A stretch of DNA of 33,659 nt. Origin: DAOUEG01 sp964595455. Its GTDB lineage: Bacteria > Chloroflexota > Dehalococcoidia > Dehalococcoidales > RBG-16-60-22. This document shows, one piece after another, positions 7,582 to 15,359 of this stretch. Position 1 is the stretch's first letter; every line of letters begins with the position of its first letter. The stretch is taken from contig CAZQQL010000025.1 in the NCBI GenBank assembly GCA_964595455.1, positions 1-33,659 of the forward strand, given 5' to 3'. A program made the translations under genes and the position numbers. Below the pieces are notes generated by a model, which saw only the letters and a program-made list of their open reading frames with translations, searched no databases and was not told where the DNA came from.

Positions 7582-7869
7582 TCAGCAGGCGCGCCCGCGG
7601 CCGTCATCGATGATGAAACCCTCACCGTAGGGTTCGACGATGTAATCGATAACGGTCTGGCCGGCAAGGTCCTGCACGACATCGGACATAAGGACATCAA
7701 GGCCATTGACCGGAATGGTGGCCTCATTGGCTTCAGGCTCATCCAGAGCCATCCCCAGCCGGGGACCCCCTCAGCCGGCTCCGCTGATATATACTCTCAG
7801 GAACTTGCCCTGATTGCTTTCCAGAGCGGTACGAATCTTGTCCCTGGCGGCGTCGGTAATCTGGAACAT
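7582..7869 (-). CDS. HesB/IscA-like selenoprotein (in-frame UGA = Sec33)
   Basis: Reading from the ATG at 7869, behind GAGGAGAGTGTT, gives 95 residues if the TGA at 7773-7771 is read through. The context is VYISGAG-U-GGPRLGMALDE. HesB/IscA-like proteins with the GxGCGGPxxGLALDE signature carry a cysteine at exactly this place, and selenocysteine versions of this family are known. Sequence on both sides continues the same family in one frame: N-terminal MFQITDAARDKIRTALE, and the C-terminus ends in GRAC with a second thiol. A SECIS-like stem-loop follows the TGA. The likely role is iron-sulfur handling or a related thiol/selenol redox function in the cytoplasm. A pseudogene with a nonsense mutation is the alternative. 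Ordinary ORF calling misses this gene. Confidence 0.85.
7729..7760 (-). promoter_or_regulatory. candidate bacterial SECIS element
   Basis: Starting 11 bases after the UGA, the mRNA can form GGCU/AGCC (lower stem), an internal loop, GGCUC/GAGCC (upper 5-bp stem, 7750-7736) and a UGGAU apical loop with G at its second position. The distance from UGA to the apical loop is 25 nt, inside the range usual for bacterial SECIS elements. A competing UCCCC/GGGGA hairpin lies closer to the UGA. SelB binding is inferred, not shown. Confidence 0.6.
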
Positions 7870-7916
7870 AACACTCTCCTCTCACAGGTGGTATGTTCCA
7901 TTTTACCGTGCTGATG

Positions 7917-7930
7917 ACATCACGTGATGT
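7917..7930. promoter_or_regulatory. 14-bp palindrome, probable operator of the HesB-like gene
   Basis: ACATCACGTGATGT is a perfect 14-base palindrome 47 bases upstream of the HesB-like start. A possible minus-strand -10 (TAAAAT, 7905-7900) lies between it and the gene, so a bound dimeric protein would cover the -35 region. The cognate regulator is unknown. Confidence 0.45.
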
Positions 7931-7983
7931 GATTTTGGTCATATTTCAAGAGACAATGGGCAAAGCGGACGAAACACCGGCGG

Positions 7984-8424
7984 TCAGGAAACAGGTTGGC
8001 ACCCGGCGGACAAAACTACGATGGCCTGTTCGATGTCCACTTCGGTATCGATACAGCCATCCCGGGCCAGGGGAATAACGGCAACAAGCGGCAGCAGGCC
8101 CATCTCGGCGGCCTTCTCACGCACGCCGTGGATACCTTCCTCAAGTTCCTTCTCGCAAGCCACCGCCACGATGGCGCGCGGCTTCATTTCGGTCACGAAT
8201 TTGAGCGCCAGACGCCCGCCGGGAGCCACGCATATGCCTCCGTAGCCGAGTTCTTCGGCGGCGGCGGTCAGCTGGTTCACCGGGCAGTCAGGGTTGCAGT
8301 GCAGACATTGCAGCCCGCGGCTGTCATACGGCGCCCGGCAGGTCGCCGTCCGTCGGAGGCAGTGCGGCAGGAGGAGTATTCGGTCTGCGGGTGGAATAAC
8401 GGCCAGTTCTTCTTCTGCGGTCAT
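7984..8424 (-). CDS. DUF116-family cysteine-rich protein
   Basis: 146 residues. The N-terminal half carries LPHCLRR, then CRAP, then CLHCNPDCP: cysteines at 22, 29, 40, 43 and 47, a likely metal or Fe-S binding set. The second half (GYGGICVAPGGRLALKFV, then PRAIVAVACEKELEEGI) matches the DUF116 family as I remember it. The ATG at 8424 overlaps the TGA of the squalene-hopene cyclase gene (ATGA), with GAGGAGG about 10 bases upstream, so the two are translationally coupled. The open frame continues upstream inside the cyclase gene, but those codons are a shadow. No biochemical function is established for the family; its coupling here suggests a link with hopanoid or isoprenoid metabolism. Confidence 0.85.
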   Translation of the reverse strand: MTAEEELAVIPPADRILLLPHCLRRTATCRAPYDSRGLQCLHCNPDCPVNQLTAAAEELGYGGICVAPGGRLALKFVTEMKPRAIVAVACEKELEEGIHGVREKAAEMGLLPLVAVIPLARDGCIDTEVDIEQAIVVLSAGCQPVS

Positions 8425-10370
8425 CCAGCGGCAGCCTCCTCGTACATCGTCCGGTACCGGGCCAGGGCTATGAGCGGGAAGTATATCCGGTAGAGGTCGT
8501 ATCTCAGGTAGAAAGCCCGGGGAAAGCCTGTCCCGGTGAAGGAATCTTCTTTCCATGACCCGTCTTTCTGCTGGGTATTGAGCAGATAGGTGATGCCGCG
8601 TTTTACGGCTTCGCTACGGGTCTTGCCGGCAGCCATGAGACCCATGAGCGCCCAGGCCGTTTGTGAGGCCGTACTATCCCCTTTGCCCCGGGCTGCAAGG
8701 TCATCATAAGAGCGGCAGGACTCGCCCCAGCCGCCGTCCGGGTTCTGGCGGTTCAGCAGCCACTTGGCGGCTTTTTGGATATAATCCCGGTTAACGTGTT
8801 CGCCGGCGGCCCTGAGGCTGGGAATTACCAGCCCGGTTCCGTACAGGTAACAGACCCCCCAGCGGCCGTACCAGGCGCCGTCCTGCTCCTGGCTGGTTTT
8901 CAGATAATCGATACCCCGCTCGATTTCCTTCTCATACACGCCTTCGAACTTGCTGAGAAGCTCGAGGACGTGGTTGGTCACGTCCGGGCTGACGGGATCG
9001 AGCGGTGTAATGAAATCAGAGAACGGTATATGGGCCAGCATCTTCCTGTTATTGTTCCGGTCGAAGGCTGCCCATCCGCCATTATCTCCCTGCATGTCCA
9101 CTGCCCATTCAACGCCGCGTTCGATGGCGGCGGTCTTATCCGCTTCTTCCTGGCGGGTGGCTAGTTTGACCGCCATCAGGGCGCGCGGAACGACCGCCGT
9201 ATCATCGATGTCAGGGTACCAGCGGTTATGAAACTCGAACGACCAGCCACCGGGTTGAACGGCCGGGTTCTTTACGAGCCAGTCTCCCGGCTGTCGTATC
9301 TCCTTGCTGAGGAGCCAGCGCGCGGCGTTGCGGAGGGCGGTATGGTCACCCGCTACCCCTGATTCATGGAGGGCCAGGACCGACCATGCGGTATCCCAGA
9401 CTGGAGAAGTTGCCGGCTCGAGGAGGAAGGAATCGCTCTTTTCGACGATGAATCCTTCCAGCCCTTCAAGGCCTTTCTTCATCACGGGGTGGTCAAGGCC
9501 GTACCCGAGGGTTTTCAAGGCAAAGAGTGAATAGACCCAGGGCAGCATGATGCCGCCCCAGCTCCCGTCCTTTTCCTGTCGTTTGATGATCCAGGCGGCG
9601 GCCTGTTTCAGCGCCACCTTCCGCAGGGGTTTGTAGCGGAGTTTTTCGTAGCCTTTGAACCCTTTGTCCGCGGTGAGGAAGAACGATTCCCAGGAAAACC
9701 AGGCCGGCGCCGAGCCGATCGAGTAATCGCGTTCCGATGCCGCCTCTGCGTAAAGCTCTGCGATGCCGGCGCTCTCCGGGACCGGGCAGACCGGCTTTTT
9801 CACGGTGAGGATGGTCAAAGCCATCATCGTCGCCCGCGCCCAGCTCGAGCATTCATAAATATTGAAATAGAACCAGAAGGGGAAAAAGACAACCTCCGGC
9901 GGCACTGTGGGAATGCCTTTCCAATCGAACTGCCCGAAAAGCGCCAGCCAGATACGGGTGATCATGTTGACCTTCATCAGCCCGCCCTTGGATAACGTGA
10001 ACCGGCAGGCCCGCTGCAGACCGTCATCCATGGCAGGGATACCGGCCAGCTTCAAAGCCAGGTAGACCTGGGCGGTCACGCTAACGTCTCCCGGTCCGCC
10101 GTAGTAGGCGCTCCAGGAACCGTCCTCGTTCTGCTTGGTACGGAGGGTACGGACGATCCTTTCCCGGCGTTCCGGCGTTATGGGAAACCCGAAGAAATGC
10201 ATCAGTGCGACGTAGCCGGCGGAGACCGATGCATCGGCCTCGAGGTCGCCTTTCCAGTAGCCGTCAGGGTGCTGAATGCCGAACAGGTATTCCTGCGTCT
10301 TGCCGATGGCCTTTGCAACGGCATCGGCAAGGACGTTTTGTGTTTGAGGTCTGGCCCTCGTCCTGCTCAC
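8421..10370 (-). CDS. shc: squalene-hopene cyclase
   Basis: 649 residues, close to the usual 630-690 of the family. It cyclises squalene to hopene/hopanol at the membrane surface. The catalytic acid motif DIDDTA is at about 387-390 (DXDD). At least seven QW-type repeats are visible, such as GIQHPDGYW, QNEDGSW, QEKDGSW, QGDNGGWAAFD, QEQDGAWYG, QNPDGGWGE and QQKDGSW. I start at the GTG 10370 because it overlaps the hpnA stop (GTGA) and has GAGGAG 8 bases upstream; the open frame runs 20 codons further into hpnA without support. The gene lies in a hopanoid operon after hpnH, hpnG and hpnA, and its stop overlaps the DUF116 start. Confidence 0.96.
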   Translation of the reverse strand: MSRTRARPQTQNVLADAVAKAIGKTQEYLFGIQHPDGYWKGDLEADASVSAGYVALMHFFGFPITPERRERIVRTLRTKQNEDGSWSAYYGGPGDVSVTAQVYLALKLAGIPAMDDGLQRACRFTLSKGGLMKVNMITRIWLALFGQFDWKGIPTVPPEVVFFPFWFYFNIYECSSWARATMMALTILTVKKPVCPVPESAGIAELYAEAASERDYSIGSAPAWFSWESFFLTADKGFKGYEKLRYKPLRKVALKQAAAWIIKRQEKDGSWGGIMLPWVYSLFALKTLGYGLDHPVMKKGLEGLEGFIVEKSDSFLLEPATSPVWDTAWSVLALHESGVAGDHTALRNAARWLLSKEIRQPGDWLVKNPAVQPGGWSFEFHNRWYPDIDDTAVVPRALMAVKLATRQEEADKTAAIERGVEWAVDMQGDNGGWAAFDRNNNRKMLAHIPFSDFITPLDPVSPDVTNHVLELLSKFEGVYEKEIERGIDYLKTSQEQDGAWYGRWGVCYLYGTGLVIPSLRAAGEHVNRDYIQKAAKWLLNRQNPDGGWGESCRSYDDLAARGKGDSTASQTAWALMGLMAAGKTRSEAVKRGITYLLNTQQKDGSWKEDSFTGTGFPRAFYLRYDLYRIYFPLIALARYRTMYEEAAAG

Positions 10371-11389
10371 GCAAAACTCCTCTGGGGGACTCTGATGGGG
10401 CGGTGTAGATACCCGTTCCGGTAAAACCAATATACCGCTTTTTCAAAGGCTTCTTCAACCGGGGTTTGCGGCAGACCGAGGTCACGCACGGCGGCCGAGC
10501 AATCAAAGTGCCGGACCTTGCGTGCGGCCTTGACGGAGGCCAACGGAATGCCCGGGCTGCGGTGGAGGACCCTGCCGTTGATGAACTCGTCGATGGAGGC
10601 GGCCGCCATCGCTGTCCAGATAGGGATGTTGATGGTAGGTGCTTTAAGGCCGGTAATACCGGACAGGATACCGAAGATTTCCTGCAGGGTGAGGTTCCGG
10701 TTACCGAGTACGTACCGCTCCCCGCAGCAGCCTTTTTCCATGGCCAGGATATGTCCGGCGGCAACGTCTTCCACATCGACGACGTTCAGTCCCGTATTCA
10801 CAAATGCCGGCATCTTGCCGTTGATGAAATTGACGATGATCCGTCCGGTGGGCGTCGGTTTGACATCGTACGGACCGACCGGCGTCGTGGGATTGACGAG
10901 AACAGCAGGGAGGCCTTCGCTGCAGAGTTCGAGGACCAGTTGTTCCGCCCGGCATTTGGAACGCTTGTAATCTCCGGGCAGCGTATCGGGATCGTTCAGC
11001 GAATAGCTCTCGCAGACCGTATTTCCAGCCGGGATCTTCAACGTGGATTCGCTGCTGGTGTAGACGATTTTACGGACCCCGGCGCGGGCGGCGGCCCTAA
11101 GGATGTTCTCCGTACCGGTGACATTGCTGTCGTAGACGGATTTCGGGTTAGCCGACCAGAACGTGTACGCCGCGGCAACGTGGAACAGTCCCTCGCAGTC
11201 CTTGAGCGCGCTTTCGAGGGAAGGGACATCGGTCAGATCGCCGATGAAAACCTCCAAGTCCAGTCCCTGCAGGTTGCGGCGGTCGCTTTGCGGCCGTACC
11301 AGCGTCCGCACCTCGTAGCCCTTGTGGAGAAGGGCGCGGGTCAGGTTTCCGCCGATGAATCCGGTGGCGCCGGTAACTAAAACTTTCAT
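10367..11389 (-). CDS. hpnA: hopanoid-associated NAD-dependent epimerase/dehydratase
   Basis: 340 residues of the extended short-chain dehydrogenase family. The Rossmann motif GATGFIG is at 7-13, the DLTD site near 51, and the catalytic pair Y141-x3-K145 (DYKRSK). HpnA-type proteins are regularly found beside shc and are thought to act on the hopanoid side chain or its sugar. The direct reaction is not well established. The stop overlaps the shc GTG by four bases, and the start is 7 bases after hpnG, so the genes are co-transcribed. A generic NAD-sugar epimerase is the alternative; the neighbourhood favours hpnA. Confidence 0.88.
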   Translation of the reverse strand: MKVLVTGATGFIGGNLTRALLHKGYEVRTLVRPQSDRRNLQGLDLEVFIGDLTDVPSLESALKDCEGLFHVAAAYTFWSANPKSVYDSNVTGTENILRAAARAGVRKIVYTSSESTLKIPAGNTVCESYSLNDPDTLPGDYKRSKCRAEQLVLELCSEGLPAVLVNPTTPVGPYDVKPTPTGRIIVNFINGKMPAFVNTGLNVVDVEDVAAGHILAMEKGCCGERYVLGNRNLTLQEIFGILSGITGLKAPTINIPIWTAMAAASIDEFINGRVLHRSPGIPLASVKAARKVRHFDCSAAVRDLGLPQTPVEEAFEKAVYWFYRNGYLHRPIRVPQRSFA

Positions 11390-11396
11390 AGTCTCA

Positions 11397-12152
11397 TTAT
11401 AATGGTAATCCGTTGTCCAGCAAGAGGGTCACGAACCTCGCTATGCCTGCCCTGGCCCGCCGGTAGGCAAAAAAAGCGGATACCAGCGCCTTCACACGCC
11501 CGGGTCGAGTTACGATGGCTGCCAGCGCCGCTCCAGGTTTGACACGGCCGCGTGTATCGAGGAGTGAACCGAGGTCGAGGTAGGGGTCCATGTCATCGCG
11601 GAGCACGTCCATGACGATTCTTACGGCCAGGAACGGTATTCCCTTCTCACGTGCCAGGCTGGCCAGCCAGGCATCTTCCATCTCGCACACGGCCGCACCG
11701 AAGCGCATCCTCAAATCTTCCTTGACCCGCCGGTCGGCCACTTCCGGGACGGTCACGCCGCTGCCGGTGTTCCAGCCCGTCCGTTCTTTTTTCAGGCATC
11801 CTGAAGCAGTCTGCAGCAATTTCTCATCAGCCAGGAAGCGGGACGGACCGGACTCGGTCTCATGCAGCAGTGTCGTCGAGCAGAGAATAACGTGGCCGGG
11901 ACGCAGGTCCGGGGTCAGAGCGCCGCCGAAGCCTATAGATACCAGCGCGCTGACTTCGTGGGCCTCAAGCAGAGACTGGAAGGTGTTGATAACATTCTCC
12001 CGGCCCATACCCGTCTGGACGGTGAGCACCTCGGTCCCGTTCCGATGACCGGTCCAGGCCCGATAGTCCTCACCGGAGATATCACGCAATCCCCGCAGGC
12101 AGCGCTTCACGCTGTCCGCTTCCTGTTTCATGGCGGTTGTAATAACCAGCAT
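11397..12152 (-). CDS. hpnG: hopanoid-associated nucleosidase/phosphorylase
   Basis: 251 residues of the purine nucleoside phosphorylase / MTA-SAH nucleosidase superfamily. Visible parts are the N-terminal MLVITTAMKQEADSV strand, QTGMGREN, SIGFGGAL (about 72-79), and the substrate-site CEMEDAWLA with the conserved glutamate. HpnG removes adenine from adenosylhopane to give ribosylhopane or its phosphate, the step after HpnH. That pairing is seen here, 21 bases downstream of hpnH. There is no clear ribosome-binding site before the ATG at 12152; an alternative Met is 7 codons later. Confidence 0.88.
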   Translation of the reverse strand: MLVITTAMKQEADSVKRCLRGLRDISGEDYRAWTGHRNGTEVLTVQTGMGRENVINTFQSLLEAHEVSALVSIGFGGALTPDLRPGHVILCSTTLLHETESGPSRFLADEKLLQTASGCLKKERTGWNTGSGVTVPEVADRRVKEDLRMRFGAAVCEMEDAWLASLAREKGIPFLAVRIVMDVLRDDMDPYLDLGSLLDTRGRVKPGAALAAIVTRPGRVKALVSAFFAYRRARAGIARFVTLLLDNGLPL

Positions 12153-12173
12153 ACTGTAAAATAACGCCGTTGC

Positions 12174-13163
12174 TTAACGCCTTGCCAGTTGGAAGAGTTC
12201 CGGCAGGTTACGACGGGCGTGGTCGATGAGGCTCGCCTCGAACCCGCTGTGGACCATGCAGTTGGCGCAGCGGCGGTCTTTCCCGACGCCGTAACGGTCC
12301 CAGTCCGTCTTCTCCAGGAGTTCCCGGTAAGACCCGTAATGTTCATCGGCGAGGAGGTAGCAGGGACTTCGCCAGCCTTTCGGGGTCAGGGTCGGCGTGC
12401 TCCACGGCATGCACGGGACGTCTTTCCTGCCGAGCAGGAAATCGATATACGCTGACGTGTTGTAAAAGTCGTATTTCTTGCGGAACGTGTCCAGCGGCTG
12501 GAACGTCCTGCTTATCTCTTCACGGGAGAGGAACCGTGTACCTCCGACGATCTCGAAATCGTAGGCCGGAGAGATCATGAGGCCGCTGACGCCGCGGCGG
12601 GTGAGTTCCGCGAAGAGGGCGTCTATCTCGTTGAAATCGGTGTCCGTGAATACGGTGGTATTGGTGTAAACGCGGAAACCACGCTCCACGGCCTCCGAGA
12701 TGGCCGCCACGGCCTTACGGAACGCGCCGTCTTTACCGGCGCCGCGGTCGTGGGTCTCTTCCAGACCGTCCATGTGCACGACGAAACTCATATAAGGGCC
12801 GGGCTTGAACCTATCGAGTGACTTCTCCAGGACCTGGCCGTTGGTACAGAAATGGATGTGCTTTTTCCGGGCGACGATGCCTTTGACTATCTCCGCAATT
12901 TCCGGATGGAGCAGGGGTTCGCCGCCGGTGATGGTAACGGTAGGCGCGCTGGTTTCATCCACTGCTTTCAGGCAGTCTTCCACGCTCAATCGGGTATCCA
13001 GACAGTCCCGGTACTCGCGGATACGCCCGCAGCCGGCGCAGGAAAGGTTGCATAATTCGGTCGGCTCCAGCATCAGTACCATCGGGAAACGCTTGTTCCC
13101 GAAGGCCCAGTTCTTGATCAGGTAGGTGCTGAGGTGCGCCGCCAGGAGTTTCGGAAAAGACAT
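12174..13163 (-). CDS. hpnH: adenosylhopane synthase, radical SAM
   Basis: 329 residues. The radical SAM cluster motif CNLSCAGC (C38, C42, C45; CX3CX2C) is followed by the TITGGEPLLHPEI (GGE) motif and a C-terminal region with CANCMVHSGFEAS, as in HpnH proteins. HpnH adds the 5'-deoxyadenosyl group to diploptene, making adenosylhopane, the first step of extended (C35) hopanoids. It starts 2 bases after the IPP isomerase stop and is followed by hpnG. With hpnG and shc this predicts that the cell can make extended hopanoids. Confidence 0.93.
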   Translation of the reverse strand: MSFPKLLAAHLSTYLIKNWAFGNKRFPMVLMLEPTELCNLSCAGCGRIREYRDCLDTRLSVEDCLKAVDETSAPTVTITGGEPLLHPEIAEIVKGIVARKKHIHFCTNGQVLEKSLDRFKPGPYMSFVVHMDGLEETHDRGAGKDGAFRKAVAAISEAVERGFRVYTNTTVFTDTDFNEIDALFAELTRRGVSGLMISPAYDFEIVGGTRFLSREEISRTFQPLDTFRKKYDFYNTSAYIDFLLGRKDVPCMPWSTPTLTPKGWRSPCYLLADEHYGSYRELLEKTDWDRYGVGKDRRCANCMVHSGFEASLIDHARRNLPELFQLARR

Positions 13164-13165
13164 AA

Positions 13166-14224
13166 CTACCTCTGTTCCTTCCTGACGAGCCGCGGCGTAT
13201 GTTTCAAGCTTTCGATGCCCGGGATGCCGGTGCAGAACATAGCTATCTTGAGGGCTTCGAGGACTTCTTCAAGAGCGGAAACTACTGCGCCGGTGGAAAG
13301 CGTGCCCGGTTTCAGAAGGGGCAGGGCTATACCGGCGGCGTCGGCGCCGAGAGCAATGGCCTTTGCCACGTCCAGGCCCGTCTTGATGCCGCCGCTGGCG
13401 ATGAGGCAGGTCTCCGGCGCATGTTGGCGGGCGAGGCGGACCGATTCCGCGGTGGGGATGCCCCATTTCGAAAATGTCTCGGCCAGGCGGGCTGTACGGG
13501 TCTCTGCCCGCGCCGCCTCGATGCGGCCCCATGACGTCCCGCCGCTGCCGGCGACATCAATGCCGGCGACCCCGGCCGCGGCGAGTTGCTCCGCGGCTTC
13601 CCCGGAAATACCGTAACCGACTTCCTTGACGATGACCGGTACCGGCAGGTCCCGGCAGATACCGGCTATTTTCTCCAGCAGATGGGAGAAGTCCGTATTT
13701 CCCTCCGGTTGGAAAGCTTCCTGCAGAGGGTTCAGGTGCAGCACGAGAGCGTCTGCTCCGATGGCTTCCACCGCCCGGCGGCATTCATCGATGCCGTAAC
13801 CATAATTGAGCTGCACTGCCCCCAGATTGGCAAAAAGCGGTATGTCCGGAGCTACATCGCGGACCTGGTACGTGTAGGTGGTGGAGGGGTCCTCTATCAT
13901 GCACCGCTGGGAGCCCACCCCCATGGCCAGTCCCAGCGTCTGGGCGGCCTCGGCGAGCGTGCGGTTGATGCCCGCCGCAACATCGATGCCGCCTACCATC
14001 GGCGAGACGACGAGAGGGGCGGCCAGCGGCAGGCCGAGCACGGATGTAGAGAGGTCGATGGTGGCGTAATCGATTTCCGGAAGGGCCTGGTGCACGAAGG
14101 TATAGTCTTCCAGACCGGTTGTCACCGGGCTGGGACCGGCATCATAAGCGAGGCTGATGGTAAGGTGCTCCTCTTTGCGGAGCCCGTTCCTGTTTCCCGT
14201 TCCGGCCGGTTTCTGGCTTACCAT
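13166..14224 (-). CDS. fni: isopentenyl-diphosphate delta-isomerase, type 2 (FMN-dependent)
   Basis: 352 residues. Family landmarks are all present: RKEEHL near residue 16, LHLNPLQE and QPEGNTDF in the active site, KEVGYGIS, and the FMN phosphate-binding IDVAGSGGTSW. It interconverts IPP and DMAPP using FMN, NADPH and Mg2+. The start at 14224 has AGGAG 6 bases upstream, and the gene begins 12 bases after the polyprenyl synthase. Its position supplies the prenyl starter unit for the hopanoid operon and probably other isoprenoids. Confidence 0.95.
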   Translation of the reverse strand: MVSQKPAGTGNRNGLRKEEHLTISLAYDAGPSPVTTGLEDYTFVHQALPEIDYATIDLSTSVLGLPLAAPLVVSPMVGGIDVAAGINRTLAEAAQTLGLAMGVGSQRCMIEDPSTTYTYQVRDVAPDIPLFANLGAVQLNYGYGIDECRRAVEAIGADALVLHLNPLQEAFQPEGNTDFSHLLEKIAGICRDLPVPVIVKEVGYGISGEAAEQLAAAGVAGIDVAGSGGTSWGRIEAARAETRTARLAETFSKWGIPTAESVRLARQHAPETCLIASGGIKTGLDVAKAIALGADAAGIALPLLKPGTLSTGAVVSALEEVLEALKIAMFCTGIPGIESLKHTPRLVRKEQR

Positions 14225-14236
14225 GCCAACTCCTGT

Positions 14237-15262
14237 TCAGAAATTCCTGGCTTCGAGGAAGCTCAGAAGGTCGTCGAATTCCCGCCGGGGACCGGTTTCG
14301 ATGTCCAGGTCTTCCACTATCTTCCGGGCCTTGCAGCAGTAGTCCCGGCTCATTCCACGGGCGTAGTCCTGCGCTCCGGTCCGGTTGAGGATATCCAGGA
14401 TAGCGTTGACGCCGTTTTCATCCACGGTGGTTTCCCGGAAATAACCCATAATGGTTGTTTTATACCCGTCCTGGGCGTTCTCCATGGCATGGACGATGGG
14501 GAGGGTCTTCTTACGCCGCCGGATATCGGAAGCCAGCGGCTTGCCGGTAACGTCATGATTGCCCCAGATGCCGAGGATATCATCGGTTATCTGGAAACTG
14601 AGTCCGATATTCCAGCCGAGGTCCCGGAATCGCCCAACTGCCGTCCGTTCACCGGCCCCGAGCAGCGCGCCTACCTCCAGCGAACAGGCGATGAGCGCGC
14701 CGGTCTTGCCGCCGATCATCTGCAGGTAGTCCGCTACGGTGACGTCCTGGCGCTGTTCGAAATCGATGTCCAGGTATTGGCCTTCGATGAGATCGAGACT
14801 GGCTTCATCCATGAGCCGCTGGATCCTGAGGATGGTCTCCGGCGTGGTCCCGAGGTCCCCCAGGCGGGCCAGGGCGCTGTTGGTGAGTATCCGCATGGCG
14901 GTGCCGGCGTTGATGGCCTGGGGCATGCCCCATATCGACCAGACAGTGGGGCGGTGCCGCCGCCGCAGGTCCCCGTCCTGGATATCGTCATGGATGAGGG
15001 AAAAATTATGGAGCAGCTCTAACGCCGCGGCTGCCGGCAGCGCGACCCGGTGATCTCCCCCGGCTGCCTCACAGCCCAGCAGGCAGAGTGTTGGGCGAAG
15101 GGCTTTCCCTGCGGCGGAATCGAGCGGCTTGCCCGTTTCGTCTATCCAGCCGAGGTGGTACCGCAGCATTTCATACAGCGGCGATTGCCGTTCAGCGAGA
15201 ATGGTTCGCAGTTCGGCATCGATCTCCTCACGGTATTTTTCAAAGACGCCGGGTAAATTCAT
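14237..15262 (-). CDS. polyprenyl diphosphate synthase (trans, short chain)
   Basis: 341 residues of the class I trans-prenyltransferase family. The first aspartate-rich motif DDIQD is at 92-96. The second is DDILG at 228-232 instead of DDxxD, the variant typical of some geranylgeranyl-type synthases (DDxLGIWG). GKALRPTLCLLGCEA and GQYLDIDFEQ are also typical. It condenses IPP with DMAPP, GPP or FPP; chain length cannot be read with certainty (farnesyl or geranylgeranyl likely). It is the first gene of the hopanoid operon, with GGAG upstream of its ATG and a good promoter further up. In this context it may make the FPP for squalene. Confidence 0.92.
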   Translation of the reverse strand: MNLPGVFEKYREEIDAELRTILAERQSPLYEMLRYHLGWIDETGKPLDSAAGKALRPTLCLLGCEAAGGDHRVALPAAAALELLHNFSLIHDDIQDGDLRRRHRPTVWSIWGMPQAINAGTAMRILTNSALARLGDLGTTPETILRIQRLMDEASLDLIEGQYLDIDFEQRQDVTVADYLQMIGGKTGALIACSLEVGALLGAGERTAVGRFRDLGWNIGLSFQITDDILGIWGNHDVTGKPLASDIRRRKKTLPIVHAMENAQDGYKTTIMGYFRETTVDENGVNAILDILNRTGAQDYARGMSRDYCCKARKIVEDLDIETGPRREFDDLLSFLEARNF

Positions 15263-15279
15263 GCTTTGCCAACTCCGTG

Positions 15280-15359
15280 CCGGTCTCTGGTAAGGAACAG
15301 GGTATATGCACCGACATTATTTGTTATACCATCAAGCCGCTCTAGTAGCAAGAGACCGG
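15280..15359. repeat. 9-bp inverted repeat flanking the hopanoid operon promoter
   Basis: CCGGTCTCT at 15280-15288 and its exact complement AGAGACCGG at 15351-15359 face each other with 62 bases between. The pair brackets the predicted promoter of the hopanoid operon. It could be two half-sites for a looping regulator, or chance. Confidence 0.4.
15323..15351 (-). promoter_or_regulatory. promoter of the hopanoid operon
   Basis: On the minus strand TTGCTA (15351-15346) and TATAAC (15328-15323) are separated by exactly 17 bases, about 60 bases before the polyprenyl synthase start. It is a good sigma-70 match and the most plausible start of the seven-gene operon. Confidence 0.6.

Noticed and set aside
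7771..7773. TGA inside the HesB-like frame as a pseudogene mutation or frameshift
   Set aside because: The codon replaces exactly the conserved cysteine, the frame continues unchanged on both sides with family-like sequence, and a SECIS-like hairpin follows. Selenocysteine explains all of this better, though the host's Sec machinery is not visible here.
10371..10430. Twenty-codon N-terminal extension of squalene-hopene cyclase
   Set aside because: The GTG at 10370 overlaps the hpnA stop and has a good ribosome-binding site, while the upstream start has none.
13586..15022. Long plus-strand open frame of 478 codons
   Set aside because: It lies opposite the clear fni and polyprenyl synthase genes and has no recognisable domain, so it is an antisense shadow of GC-rich coding sequence.
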